DNA of 64,000 nt, from assembly GCF_008831285.2 (NCBI RefSeq), contig NC_045147.1, forward strand, positions 8,586,334-8,650,333, in the 5' to 3' direction. A program made the position numbers and the translations under genes. Shown here one piece after another: positions 24,901 through 35,692 of this stretch (the first letter of the stretch is position 1; the number at the start of each line of letters is the position of its first letter). Origin of the DNA: Nymphaea colorata. Taxonomy: Eukaryota > Streptophyta > Magnoliopsida > Nymphaeales > Nymphaeaceae. The notes under the pieces are model-generated. The model was not told the origin of the DNA and searched no databases. It saw nothing but the letters and a program-made list of their open reading frames with translations.

Positions 24901-27900
24901 TTTGTACAGGTAATCTTAAAATTTATCTTAAAATTATTTGTGACATTGTTTGCAAGATAGCATATATTTATCTTGTTTTCTGCAAATACTATCTGAAACT
25001 TGTGACTGGCATGTGCTCTCTGGACTCATTATTGGTGATGGGAACAGCGAGAGGAAGGATGCACCAGTATATTGGAAAATGCAGGAGCTAAAGGATCCCT
25101 TGAAGTCAACGGAAAGCCTGTCAAAAAGAACTCAGATGTCATCCTTCGGGCTGGGGATGAGCTGGTGTTTAGTTCATCTGGCAACCATTCTTATGTACCT
25201 TTTACTTGCTACTGGAACACACTGTTGCTTACTAAACTTAAGATTTGGTTCTATGGGACTTCATGGTGCTCTCTGCCTCTCTCTATCATTAACTTGGTAC
25301 TGGACATGTGTCTCTGTCTAACAAACTAGTCATAGTGGCAGAACATTTTGCATATCTTATCAAAATTTTATTTTGTTTTTCTTTTCGCCACACATCTGTT
25401 TATTGATACAAATACATGTGTATGCAGTATGCACAAAATAGTCTGTTCTCTGGATTATAATTTTATGTAGTTAGCTCTGAAGTAGCTGAATTCTAAGGTT
25501 CTTTCTTCTAGGCCGCTGCATTATATGATATGGAGGCGTATCGTATGATACATATCATATAAGTTGGCAACTTGGCTGAATATATATCATACACATTTTT
25601 CATGTGTGTCGTATATGTTTTGACCATATCTTGCCTTGTCTTATGATACGGTGCAATTTTTAAAAAAGGGGCACGATGCACCTTTTGATTGATTTTTTTT
25701 TAAACTGCCTCTTCTCCTCCATTTCTGACACATTTGAGAGCTTTGGGAGAGAGTTTTGCTGGTTTTGGAGAGAAATTGCCAAATAAATCATCAATTTGAG
25801 GGAGAAAGTGTCATTTTAGAGGAAGATTTGCTCGTGGGAAACCCGTTCATGTTTGGAAAAAGAAGTCTTTTGTGTTTTTTCTTATATAAAAGATATACGA
25901 TCTCTCAATTTCAAGGTTTATATATATTTCTATTGTTTTCTAAAGTTTACCATAAGTTTCTGTTTGTTTTATGAGATTTTTTTTTTTATCTTTTAATGTG
26001 TTGTTACCATATTGTGGCTTATGAATGATGAATCGTGTATGTTCATTTATGTGTGTGATGAGTGTTTTATATAGAACAAATATTCATGATTTTCTGAAAT
26101 TTTTTCTGGTTTTTTTTTTGGTGAGTTAAAAAATAATTTATGATACACTATGGTATGTTATGACTTATGATATGGTGTATAGGTTATCTCGACCGATATG
26201 CGTTACAATAAGCCTTTACAACATTGCTTTTAGGCATTCTTTGCATCCTTGCTTCATGGTATTCCTTAAAATGCGTCTAGATTTTCCAGCAGCTTACAGT
26301 TGAGAGTCCTACTGCTGCATCTTCTGTCGGTATTGCAGAGGCTCACAGTGCCCCTTTAAAATGAGGTTCAAGTTGAAGCAAGATCTCGTGATCCATCTGC
26401 TTGCTGTGGCAGGGGCATCAATATTGGCGTCTCTATCAAACCTTGGGAATGATCTGTCACTTCTTCCTCCACCTTCCCAAAGCAATGAGGATGCCCAACA
26501 AGCAATAGGGAGACCAGCATTATCTACTGCCTTTGAAGTACCAGACGATTCTGTTCCCGTGCTTGATATCAATACCTGCACCAGGAAAGACAGTGCTGAT
26601 CAAAATTCTAGAACTGTTGTGCCACTAGATGATAATGCACCCGCACCAGCTGAACAAACATCCAGAGTAGATGTTAATGTTGGCAACATTGATCGTGGTA
26701 TGAATGCAGATAATGGCAGATGGAACTTTAAGTCCATTTCACATAAAAAATTTATGCGTATGCTGAAGGATACAGCTGACATTGATCCAAGTGGGTCCTT
26801 TTTCAAACCATTACTTGAAGATAGAAAGGAGATGTTTAAGGATTCTGATTCATCAACACTTTTGCCAATGTCTGCTAAATGTCAAGCTTTTAAGGACAAC
26901 ATGCGCGAGGGAATTCTGGATGGTCAAAACACTCAAGTGTCATTTGACAACTTCCCTTATTATTTGAGGTATCATATTCTATCCATTCGGTTTCTGCAAA
27001 AATTCCTTTGTTTTTTGTGACTTTAGACTAGCTTTTGTCTCATGATGTGAGATGTCCATATCTTGTTTTGTTACATATTATAATTGGTTTATTCTTTTGA
27101 GATTTCGTCTATCAAAATGTGAGATGAGAATCTGTTATGTCTAAGTCACCATATGCCAAGCTAATCTCTCTATTATATAGTCTCTAGAATTACTTGCATA
27201 CAATGTTATTGCTTATATATAATCGAAGTAGAATAGGGACAAGAAAAAGAACATTTTTCTCATGGATCCAACATTGTAAAAAGCATGGCAGAATCAATCT
27301 CCAGTATCCTTCCCCAAATTGGGCATCTGGTTGCACCTTGGTATCTAGTATTTACATATCAACTTTACTTGAAGAGGGTACTAGGGAGTAAAGTTGTATG
27401 AGATTGTTTCTTTTGCATGATCAAAATGGACCAGAAATTACAAAATTTAGGAAGTTAAGGAAGTTTGTATTTTGCATGTTAGAGTGTGGTGCTTGAGATG
27501 AAGAGAAAAAGTTATGGTCGAATTGGTACTGTAGAGATAAAGCTAAGGAAACTGTACTATAAACTATAAGCTGAAGACAAAATATTAATGAAATTGTACA
27601 ATTCTATACTAGACTTCGTATCTATCTGGATAGCAACAATTGAACATTATCTTGCCCATGTTTTCGAGAAAGTAGCATCATATTTCTTAATTTTGCAAAC
27701 ATGTTTAGCGTTTCTTGTAGTTGCTTGTTATGATAAGCAGTAATATTATATGCTTATATGTATTGATTTATCAAAACTTTTAGCTACAGTTTGAAAATCC
27801 TTGTTTTGTTTAGTGAAAACACAAAAAATGCGTTGATTTGTCCTATCTACATACATTTGAAGCACAAGGAGTTTGCCAAGTTTACCACAGATCTTCCTAC

Positions 27901-28395
27901 TGTTAGTGCAAGAATTTTGTTATCGGATCCTTCAGGCACTCTTCTTGGAAATTTGTGGGTGTTAAGTGGAGGTTAGTTTTATCTACAAATGTTGTTACCA
28001 TATGCTGTCATTTCTCTTTTAGGTTCAGACATATATCCGGAGACATTGGCAAAGGCACTTGCCAACTTTTTTGGTTCCAAATTGCTTATAGTAGATGCAA
28101 ACTCATTACCGAATGTAAGTGCATGATTGTGTTTGCACATGTTTGTCTTGATTTTTTTTTTTTTTAATTTATTTTTCCTTGTTTAATTTCTTTAGAACTT
28201 TATTTCGGTCAGGGGCTGTCGGCAAAGGATTCAGATGTTAACAAGGATGGTGTAAGAGTTGAGAAGTTATCCGGTTCTGTTAAACATCGTTCTTCACATT
28301 CAGATGCTGTGCAGCAGAAGAAGTTGGCTTCTTCTGCCATTAACTCGAAATCCCCACCGAAACAGGAGGCTTCAACTGCATCATCCAAAACCTAG
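21970..28395 (+). pseudogene. FHA-domain AAA-type ATPase gene, lacking the ATPase domain
   Basis: Plant relatives join an N-terminal FHA phosphopeptide-binding domain to a C-terminal katanin/spastin-like AAA ATPase. Nine exons are readable: 21970-22047 (M-VSTRRTSSSAKLS, basic end KRLK), 22190-22398, 22500-22627, 24793-24909 (FHA start, VFTVGQSRSCNLYLKDSSVS), 25048-25194 (FHA end, GSLEVNGKPVKKN and GDELVFSSSGNHSY), 26281-26968 (VAGASILASLSNLGNDLSLL ... VSFDNFPYYL), 27814-27935, 28023-28114 (IYPETLAKALANFFGSKLLI) and 28213-28395. Defects: two frame changes near 26365 and 26405, no clean phase between exons 2 and 3, and a GC instead of GT donor at 27936. The gene ends in a TAG at 28393-28395 exactly where repeat segment A starts; Walker A, Walker B and the AAA sensor motifs are absent. 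I infer a 3'-truncated pseudogene. Confidence 0.88.
25505..26230. repeat. TATGATAC-rich insertion in intron of FHA/AAA gene
   Basis: Both ends are dense in near-palindromic words such as TATGATAC and TATCATA (about 25530-25660 and 26140-26205), with a more ordinary middle. Similar words occur at 7020-7140. It may be a non-autonomous DNA transposon in the intron between exons 5 and 6; exact ends were not fixed. Confidence 0.35.
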
Positions 28396-28672
28396 TCCAG
28401 CTCAGTTGGCTAGCCCCAACGACTCCTTTTGGAGCAATCGGACCTAGTCCAACTGCTAGTTCTCTTCTATCTTCTATTTTTTCTTTTTTTATTCCTTAGT
28501 TCTTCATTGTGTATGTACTGCTGTTGTTTTTGCCATTGTGAGGAAGTCGTTTTCTACAGCTTTTGGTAGGACTCAATAATATTTTTCATTCTCTATTTTT
28601 TTGGTCACATGGCCTCGGTGCTTTTCATGGAGTTTCACTGTATATATGTGACTGATGTCAGTCACATTTTCA

Positions 28673-28684
28673 TGGTATCAGAGC
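28673..28684 (+). other. PBS-like motif in segment A
   Basis: TGGTATCAGAGC follows CA, as in the two clear copia elements. The same motif is present at 42269-42280 in the second copy. It suggests segment A derives from a non-autonomous LTR element, but no matching 3' LTR was found. Confidence 0.45.
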
Positions 28685-29801
28685 TCTGGTTTGGGCTTTG
28701 ATTTGCTGATTGTGAGTACAACCTTTTTGTTGGTTCATAAATATGGTGTTCACCAACTACTTAGTGAAATTACTGAAGCCTTGAGGAATGGTTGCTGCTG
28801 CCCTTGCATGGAGACTAATACCGTGCTGATTTTGCTGACTGGCACACCTTTTGAAGCCAGTTGGTGACATGACATTTATGGGAACTCATTACCCATCAAC
28901 CAACCTTTTGTCTAGAAGACCATACTTTGACTAGAGAGCTGATGAAGTTCGTTGCTCTACCTAACAGGCCCATCTAGTTTGATAAATACTCCTCTTTAGA
29001 TAGAGGAGAGTTCCTACTTCTCGGTAACATACCATTTGATGTCAAGGACTTTTTTTGAAAGATGAAATTTTTAATTTTGATTAAAAGAATTTTAAAAGTG
29101 TCTTCTCACACAAATGATATTTCTTTATTTTATTCTTATTTCCTCTCTGAGTAAAAGGAAAATGTTTCAAATTTTTGTTGTCAATCACTAGAAGAGCAAG
29201 TCTAGAAAAATCCTAGATATGAACGGTGAGGAAAAATTCTATGAAGCTGAGAAAGTCAAAACTAGGAAAGGTTATTGACTCTACCGATCAAGCGTCTACA
29301 AGGATTTAGCAGGAAAATATCCTAAGAGAGAGGCCATAATGTCATTTAAAATCTTGGTAGGTATCAAAATGAGAGTTGAGAGATGGGCTCAGGGCTTGTG
29401 TAGTCGTTCCTCTGGGTTAGTAATCGAGAGTACCTGGTAGGCATAAAGGTGATTTATGTCTATGCTGCGAAGATGATGACTTATGAACTTTTGGCATATT
29501 GAAAACCCGCAAGGTGAAACGGGTTGGATACGTGACAAAGCTACACATAACCACCAAAGTGGTGGAGCTCTGTAGTAGCCTCTGGAGTGGTGAGGTATTC
29601 CCTCAGAGGTGAAGGTCGGCCTAAAAAAAAAAATCAAAAGCAAGAAAAAAAGGCAAAAAGCTGCTACAAAAAAATAAAAAGAAAAAAAGGTGTCTGCCAA
29701 GAGATGAATAGCATGAATGCTGAACTCATAGGAATTAAACGTGACAATCTTTTGTGGATGTGCAATTATTAGGTCAATATCTGCTCATATTTTTTGATTT
29801 C

Positions 29802-29806
29802 TAAGA
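29802..29806 (+). other. Target-site duplication, left (TAAGA)
   Basis: TAAGA precedes the 5' LTR of Copia element 2 and is repeated at 34975-34979 after the 3' LTR. The unoccupied site with a single TAAGA is seen at about 43351-43355 and 46112-46116. Confidence 0.95.
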
Positions 29807-29971
29807 TGTTAAGATGTGTTTATATTCAGTTTTAGGTTTAAGAGGGTACTTTTGTAATAACTTTTCCTTTAGATGTTTCTCTTGTAACTTCTCTCTCTCC
29901 TCTAGTCTATATAAAGAGGAGTTAGGGCAGATTTCGAGGTTAATCAAAGATTATTCTTTCTAATCTTATCA
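29807..29971 (+). repeat. 5' LTR of copia element 2
   Basis: 165 bp with a likely promoter TATATAAAG near 29918 about 50 bases before the end. Confidence 0.96.
29916..29925 (+). promoter_or_regulatory. TATA box of copia element 2 LTR
   Basis: CTATATAAAG lies inside the LTR, upstream of the primer site; the same motif recurs in the 3' LTR near 34919. Typical position for the retrotransposon promoter. Confidence 0.6.
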
Positions 29972-29983
29972 TGGTATCAGAGC
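29972..29983 (+). other. Primer binding site, copia element 2
   Basis: TGGTATCAGAGC immediately after the LTR, complementary to initiator-Met tRNA. Confidence 0.92.
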
Positions 29984-30075
29984 AGCAGCCGTCTCCTCCT
30001 CCTTGGCGCGCCGATTGAGCGGCGCCGCCCGCCGCCTGACCGCGCCCATCGCTGCGCTTCCTCCACCCGCTCGTG

Positions 30076-30233
30076 TCCACCCGACGCCTCCGCCAGTCGC
30101 TGTCCTGACCTCTCCGCCCGACGCCTCCGCCCGTCGCTGACCTCTCCACCCGACGCCTCCGCCCGTCGCTGACCTCTCCGCCTGACGCCTCCGCCCATTG
30201 CTGTCTTCTCCGCCCGACGCCTCCGTCAGCTGT
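30076..30233 (+). repeat. 32-bp GC-rich minisatellite in copia element 2 leader
   Basis: Four to five imperfect copies of a ~32-base unit containing GACGCCTCCGCC lie between the primer site and the gag start. The tract is strikingly GC-rich for this window and produces long arginine/alanine-rich frames on the opposite strand that I regard as artefacts. Confidence 0.8.
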
Positions 30234-30596
30234 TGCAGTCATCTTCGCCGCTGCCCGCCGTGGCTGTCACCTCCGCCCGCCGCCGCCGTCCGTCGCTGTT
30301 GCTTCTCCGCTGCCGCTGAATCGCCGCTGCACGCTGCATCGCCTCTGCTGTCTCCACCACTCTCCTCTGCTCCACCGCTGCTCTGCACGCTGATTTTCCT
30401 CTCAGCGTCTTCGCTGTCGCCTCTGGTAATCTGTCTTCGTTCAGTTCTGTTGTTGCCTCTTCCAGCCGATCAGACTTATGGATTGCTGCCTGTGTTAACT
30501 GCTTCATGATCAGCATGTTGTCTTTCGATATGTGATTGTCTTCTTTTTGCCTGCACTTCCTATTCCGTGGCTCGGTTTCCTCCATTGTGTTGAGCG

Positions 30597-33500
30597 ATGT
30601 CTGAAATTAGCAGCGGCGCTAATACCTCTTCCTTTGTGTCGTCGGGAGAGATGAAGAGTTCCCCATTTTCCAGCTTTATCACCAAAATGGATGGGGGTAA
30701 TTACGAGATGTGGGCCATGCAAGTAAAAAGAACCTTGATCGCTCATGAGAAGGAACATCTTATATTGGAGCCCGAGCCCGTACAGAAGGTAGGAAAATAT
30801 ACTACTTGGTTTAAAGATAATTCGTTGGTTATGGTATGGATTGTTGGTACTCTTACTCAAGACATTGCCAATGAAGTCCTGCATAAGGAAAGTGCAAAGG
30901 ATATGTGGGATTCCCTTGCAGCCACCTATTCACAAGCAAGGAATGAAACAAGAATTATGCAGCTTCATCATGATATTCATCAGATGCGCCAAGATGGTCG
31001 CCCTCTACATACTTATTATTCTAGTCTCAAGTCCATGTTTGAGAGACTAAACAGCTACTTTCCTGCATGTAAGTGTGAACAACAGAAGGCATACAGAGAT
31101 ATGCTTATGGTCGGAGTATTTCTGTCTGGATTAGACTCTGTTTATGAATCAGCAAAGAATCAGATGCTCACTAGTCCCTCGATTCCTCCTATTGATGAAG
31201 CTTATAGTAGGCTAAGCAGAATTCCAATCCCTTCATCGACTGTTCTTGATACCACTTCTGCTATGCTTGCTACTCGTGGCAGAGGTGGGTCCCTCTTTGC
31301 CAGAGGACGAGGATACCGTGGCCGTGGCAATACCCCTTCGCGCCCAGTATGTCAGTTTTGTCATCGCATTGGTCACACTGTGGATAAGTGTTGGCAGAAA
31401 CATGGTCGTCCAGCTGTTGCCAATCAGACTGTTTTTACTGATTCTCCAGAGCAGCCTAAGACTCAGCATCCTGTTTCCTCCAGTGAGTTACGTGCAGATG
31501 ATATTATCTCTCAGTTGAGACACTTGATTGGAGATAGACCTCAACAAGCTCCTGATCCGACCACCTCTACTATCACTACTGCTGCCAGTGCATCTTCATC
31601 TGGTATGTATTCTGACACTACAGATTGGCTCATTGATTCGGGTGCATCGACACATCTCTGTGGAGACAAGGCACAGTTTACTTCTTATGTCCCTACTCCA
31701 CCTGGTCGCTCGGTTATTCTAGCAGATGGCAAATATTCTCCCGTTGTTGGACTTGGAGAGGTCCAACTTACTTCATCATTACCATTGCAACATGTTCTTC
31801 ATGCACCAGAATTCCCACATAGCCTACTATCTATCAGTCAGATTACCAGAGATTTAAACTGTCGTGCGATATTTGACTCCTCTTCTCTTGTGTTTCAGGA
31901 TATACTGACGGGCAGGGTGATTGGCAGTGGCCGTGAACAGGGAGGTCTTTACAGGCTAGTGCATCCCTTTCCCTTTGCTGGGTCTACCTCTGCAGGGTCG
32001 TCCTCATCCTCGGCTTATACTTGGCATTTACGTTTTGGACATCTACCGTTTCAGAAACTGCTGCATGTTCTTCCTCAGCTGTCTCCTAAGTCTTCTTTTC
32101 AATGCGAGTCTTGTCAGTTGGGCAAACACCATCGGTCATCCTTTCCTCCACGGCCCAGTCGAAGTAGCCATTCTGTGTTTGAGTTACTTCATTTTGATGT
32201 TTGGGGTCCGAGTCGTACACCTGCTCTTCAAGGTCATCGATATTATCTTGTTGCTGTCGATGACTATAGTCGTGTTAGTTGGGTTTTTCTTATGAAGCAT
32301 AAATCTGAAGTGGGTCATGTAATCAAAAATTTTATCAATGAAATTCTGACTCAGTTTGATACTTGTGTCAAAATTGTGCGCTCTGACAATGCTCTTGAGT
32401 TCTGTGCTTCCTCTTTGGAACAATTTTTCAGGGATAAGGGTATCATCCACCAAACTTCTTGTGCCTATACCTCCCAACAAAATGGGGTTGCTGAACGGAA
32501 ACACCGTCATATTCTTGATGTTGCCAGAACCATTATCATACATAGCCATGTTCCCCATTCTTACTGGGGCGATGCTGTTCTCACAGCATGCTATCTTATT
32601 AATCGTATGCCGTCATCTGTGTTGGGAGACCTTATTCCTATCTCTGTCCTCTTTCCTGACAAAGACTTGTTTTCTGTTCCACCTCGTGTTTTTGGATGTG
32701 TTGCCTTTGTTCAGTTGCTTGGTCCTGGGCGAGATAAGTTGTCTCCTCGGGCCATCAAAACGATCTTTGTTGGTTATTCCCGCACTCAAAAGGGATATCG
32801 ATGTTATGATCCTTCTACTCGTCGGTATTATGTGAGTGCTGATGTTACATTTTTTGAATCAACCTCTTTCTTCTCCCCAAATGGAACTCAATTAAGGGCG
32901 CCTGAATTAAATGATGAAGTCCAATTTCCTCTACCTCTCATGAGTTGTCCAAACCCAGTTGATCCACGTTTTGGGGCTGTCTACCAACGTCGTACTAAGC
33001 CTGCTGCGCCTGTTCAATGTGCACCTGTGCCTTCACCCAGCACGCCCAAGGTAATTCCTGACACAAACTCAACTGACAATGTTTTATGTAATGATGACAT
33101 AGGAGTATGTCACGAGCATGTTCCTGCTCCTAATGAACTTGATATGCCCATTGCTCAAAGGAAAGGCAAACGCAGTTGCACTTTGCATCCTATCTCTGGT
33201 CATTTATCCATGGATAGACTCACCCCTATGTACCGACAGTTTGTCAAGGGGCTGTCGGCTATTGCTCTTCCACAGAATCCCATGGATGCTCTCTCTGATC
33301 CCAAATGGGCAGCAGCTATGCAAGAAGAGATGGATGCTCTTCAGTCTAGAGGCACCTGGACACTTGTTACTCCTTCAGCTGATGCAGCCATTGTTGGTTG
33401 CAGATGGGTCTTTACTATCAAATACAGAGCAGATGGCAGTATTGACAGATATAAGGCTCGTCTGGTTGCAAAAGGCTATACCCAAACTTATGGGGTTGAT

Positions 33501-34802
33501 TATTATGATACCTTCTCTCCTGTGGCACGACATGCTTCTTTACGGATTCTCCTTGCTGTGGCTGTCAGCAAGAATTGGTCTCTCTCACAGCTTGATGTCA
33601 AAAATGCCTTTCTCTATGGTGACTTACATGAAGAAGTGTATATGCAGCAACCATCAGGGTTTGTTGCTGAGGGGGAGTGTCAGAAAGTGTGCAGATTGAG
33701 AAAGGCGATTTATGGTCTGAAACAGAGTCCTCGAGCTTGGTTTCAGAAATTGTCAGAGAATATTGAGAATGAGGGCTTCAGACGTTCTTCGGCCGACCAT
33801 TCCCTCTTTGTCAAGAAGACTTCTACAGGTACGGTGATAGTTCTTGTCTATGTTGATGATATCATTGTTACAGGGGATGATGATCAGGGGATTTCCAACA
33901 TCAAGGATGTCCTTGGACAACACTTTGTCACCAAGGACCTTGGTGAACTACGTTATTTCCTTGGTATTGAGTTTGCCAGAAATCAAAAGGGCCTTATCAT
34001 GTGCCAGAGGAAATACGTTACTGATGTTTTGCAAGAGACAGGGATGCTGGGGTGTCGGCCTGCATCCACGCCTATGGATATCAATACCCGCTTGTATGAT
34101 GATGATACTGAAGATGTTGATGCGAGATAGTATAGAGGGATTGTTGGGAAGCTCCTATACATCACTGTTACTCGACCTGACATTGCCTATGCTGTTAGCA
34201 GAGTGAGTCAATTTATGGATAAGCCCAAGAAAGTTCATTGGGATGCTGCTATGATGATTCTTAGGTATCTAAAGAATTCACCAGGAACGGGACTCTTCTT
34301 TTAGAATGGTACCTCACTCACTATATCTGTGTATGTTGATGCCGACTATGCAGGATGCCCCTTGGACAGAAAATCCACTACTGGATTTTGTGTGTTTATT
34401 GGATCCAACTTGGTTACATGGAAGAGTAAGAAGCAAACTGTGGTTGCTAGATCAAGTGCAGAATCTGAGTATAGAGCTATGGTTCAGGGTACTGCTGAAG
34501 TTATGTGGGTTAGATCCCTGATGTTGGATCTTACTGTCGAAGTGCCTCTTCCTATGCAACTGTTATGTGATAACAAAGCTGCACTGTTTATTGCTAATAA
34601 TCCGGCTTTTCATGAAAGAACCAAGCATGTTGAAGTAGATTGTCACTATACTAGAGACATGATTCAAAAGGAGCTTGTAAGTACCTCACACATTTCAACT
34701 ACAGGGCAAACGGCTGATATCTTTACTAAGGCTCTTGCAAGGGGACCATTCCAAAGCTGCTGTTCCAAGTTGAGCCTATTTGACATATACGCTCCAACTT
34801 GA
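30597..34802 (+). pseudogene. Copia gag-pol of element 2, two nonsense codons
   Basis: The ATG at 30597 opens 1177 codons. Gag ends with a CCHC knuckle (CQFCHRIGHTVDKC, residues ~251-264). Protease follows (DWLIDSGAS, ~343), then GAG-pre-integrase (HLRFGHLPF and CESCQLGKH, ~477-510), integrase (FDVWGPS, DDYSR, RSDNALEF, QNGVAERKH, ~533-650), reverse transcriptase (from ~896; catalytic YVDDIIVTG at ~1084) and RNase H (VDADYAGCPLDRKS, past the first stop). TAG codons interrupt at 34128-34130 and 34302-34304; at both, glutamine would fit, so CAG to TAG changes are likely. The rest of the frame continues open to TGA at 34800-34802, followed by the polypurine tract. The only lesions seen are these two. 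I describe the copy as young but probably unable to move unaided. Confidence 0.95.
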
Positions 34803-34809
34803 GGGGGAG
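34801..34809 (+). other. Polypurine tract of copia element 2
   Basis: GAGGGGGAG lies directly before the 3' LTR; the same tract precedes the 3' LTR of element 1 and of the two fragments at 46.6 and 47.1 kb. Confidence 0.9.
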
Positions 34810-34974
34810 TGTTAAGATGTGTTTATATTCAGTTTTAGGTTTAAGAGGGTACTTTTGTAATAACTTTTCCTTTAGATGTTTCTCTTGTAACTTCTCTCTC
34901 TCCTCTAGTCTATATAAAGAGGAGTTAGGGCAGATTTCAAGGTTAATCAAAGATTATTCTTTCTAATCTTATCA
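34810..34974 (+). repeat. 3' LTR of copia element 2
   Basis: Identical to the 5' LTR by eye except for one G-to-A difference; followed by the TAAGA target duplication. Confidence 0.96.
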
Positions 34975-34979
34975 TAAGA

Positions 34980-35692
34980 CGTCGAGGATGATTCCTTTTT
35001 GTTCATATTTTGGAACTTTAAAGACATCCCTTCTAGAGATTCAACAACATTAATGCCAAATGAATCCTGATGCTTGTATGGTATTGAGGATAAATGAAGG
35101 GCATATCATTTGCACAACACGAGCACTAAAGCCTATGATTTAAATTGATGATTTATAAGCTATTTCAAAGTAAAAAACTTGACATCTCTTGTTATGTTTT
35201 CCGGCTTCTTAGGCGATCTCCCAACCCCTTTTTGTTCTTGAAGGATGTTGTCATTTTCGTTACCAAACTGGTAGTCCGTTCACATAATGGATGAAGCCTC
35301 TCAAACATATCCAACTCATTTTCAAACGCAATATATTGTGATGATTTATATCTTTTTCATCTCCCCTGTCTCATAATACGGGGACCATTCCCTCCCTTTG
35401 AGACTTCTTTGAAAACTCCAAACATCCATTATTGCTGATCAAGCTTTATGGTTTCACACATCATGCATAGCATATTTAGCTTAAATCTTTATATTTTTTG
35501 ATAGTTGTGGAGAATTTCAACTTACGATTGTTGTTTTTTTTTGAAAAAGGACAAAAAAAATTGCTTTGAGAAACATACTGTTTTCAATCATATTCTCCAT
35601 CAAAGAAAAAAAAATTGTTCTTCATGTTTCAAAAAGCTATACTTTCCTCTATTGCATGGCGTTTGATCTTGTTTTCTACTGTAAAATCAAGG
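34980..35692 (+). repeat. Repeat segment B, copy 1
   Basis: Continuation of segment A after the Copia insertion. It matches 43356-44066 closely and its first ~180 bases match 46117-46293. The last bases run directly into the CAP-D3 intron sequence at GAGTGGGTTC. No coding potential recognised. Confidence 0.9.

Larger units (their letters stand above)
28396..29806 (+). repeat. Repeat segment A, copy 1
   Basis: Nearly identical to 41991-43355 (same order, a few substitutions and one ~40-base deletion in the second copy near 42908). It begins exactly after the stop codon of the FHA/AAA fragment. It contains a CA + TGGTATCAGAGC motif at 28673, so the first ~275 bases may be part of an LTR. No coding potential recognised. 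It is interrupted at its end by Copia element 2; segment B (34980-35692) is its direct continuation. Confidence 0.9.
29807..34974 (+). mobile_element. Ty1/copia LTR retrotransposon, element 2 (recent insertion)
   Basis: 5168 bp with 165-bp LTRs (29807-29971, 34810-34974) differing at a single G/A site, TG...CA ends, perfect TAAGA target duplication, initiator-Met primer site, a GC-rich leader with minisatellite, one long gag-pol frame and a polypurine tract GAGGGGGAG. It is inserted between repeat segments A and B; two other copies of the same junction lack it. Its sequence is distinct from element 1 throughout. Confidence 0.97.

Noticed and set aside
29940-30585. Arginine/alanine-rich frames on both strands of the Copia element 2 leader
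   Set aside because: They arise from the GC-rich 32-bp repeat and lack any family resemblance.
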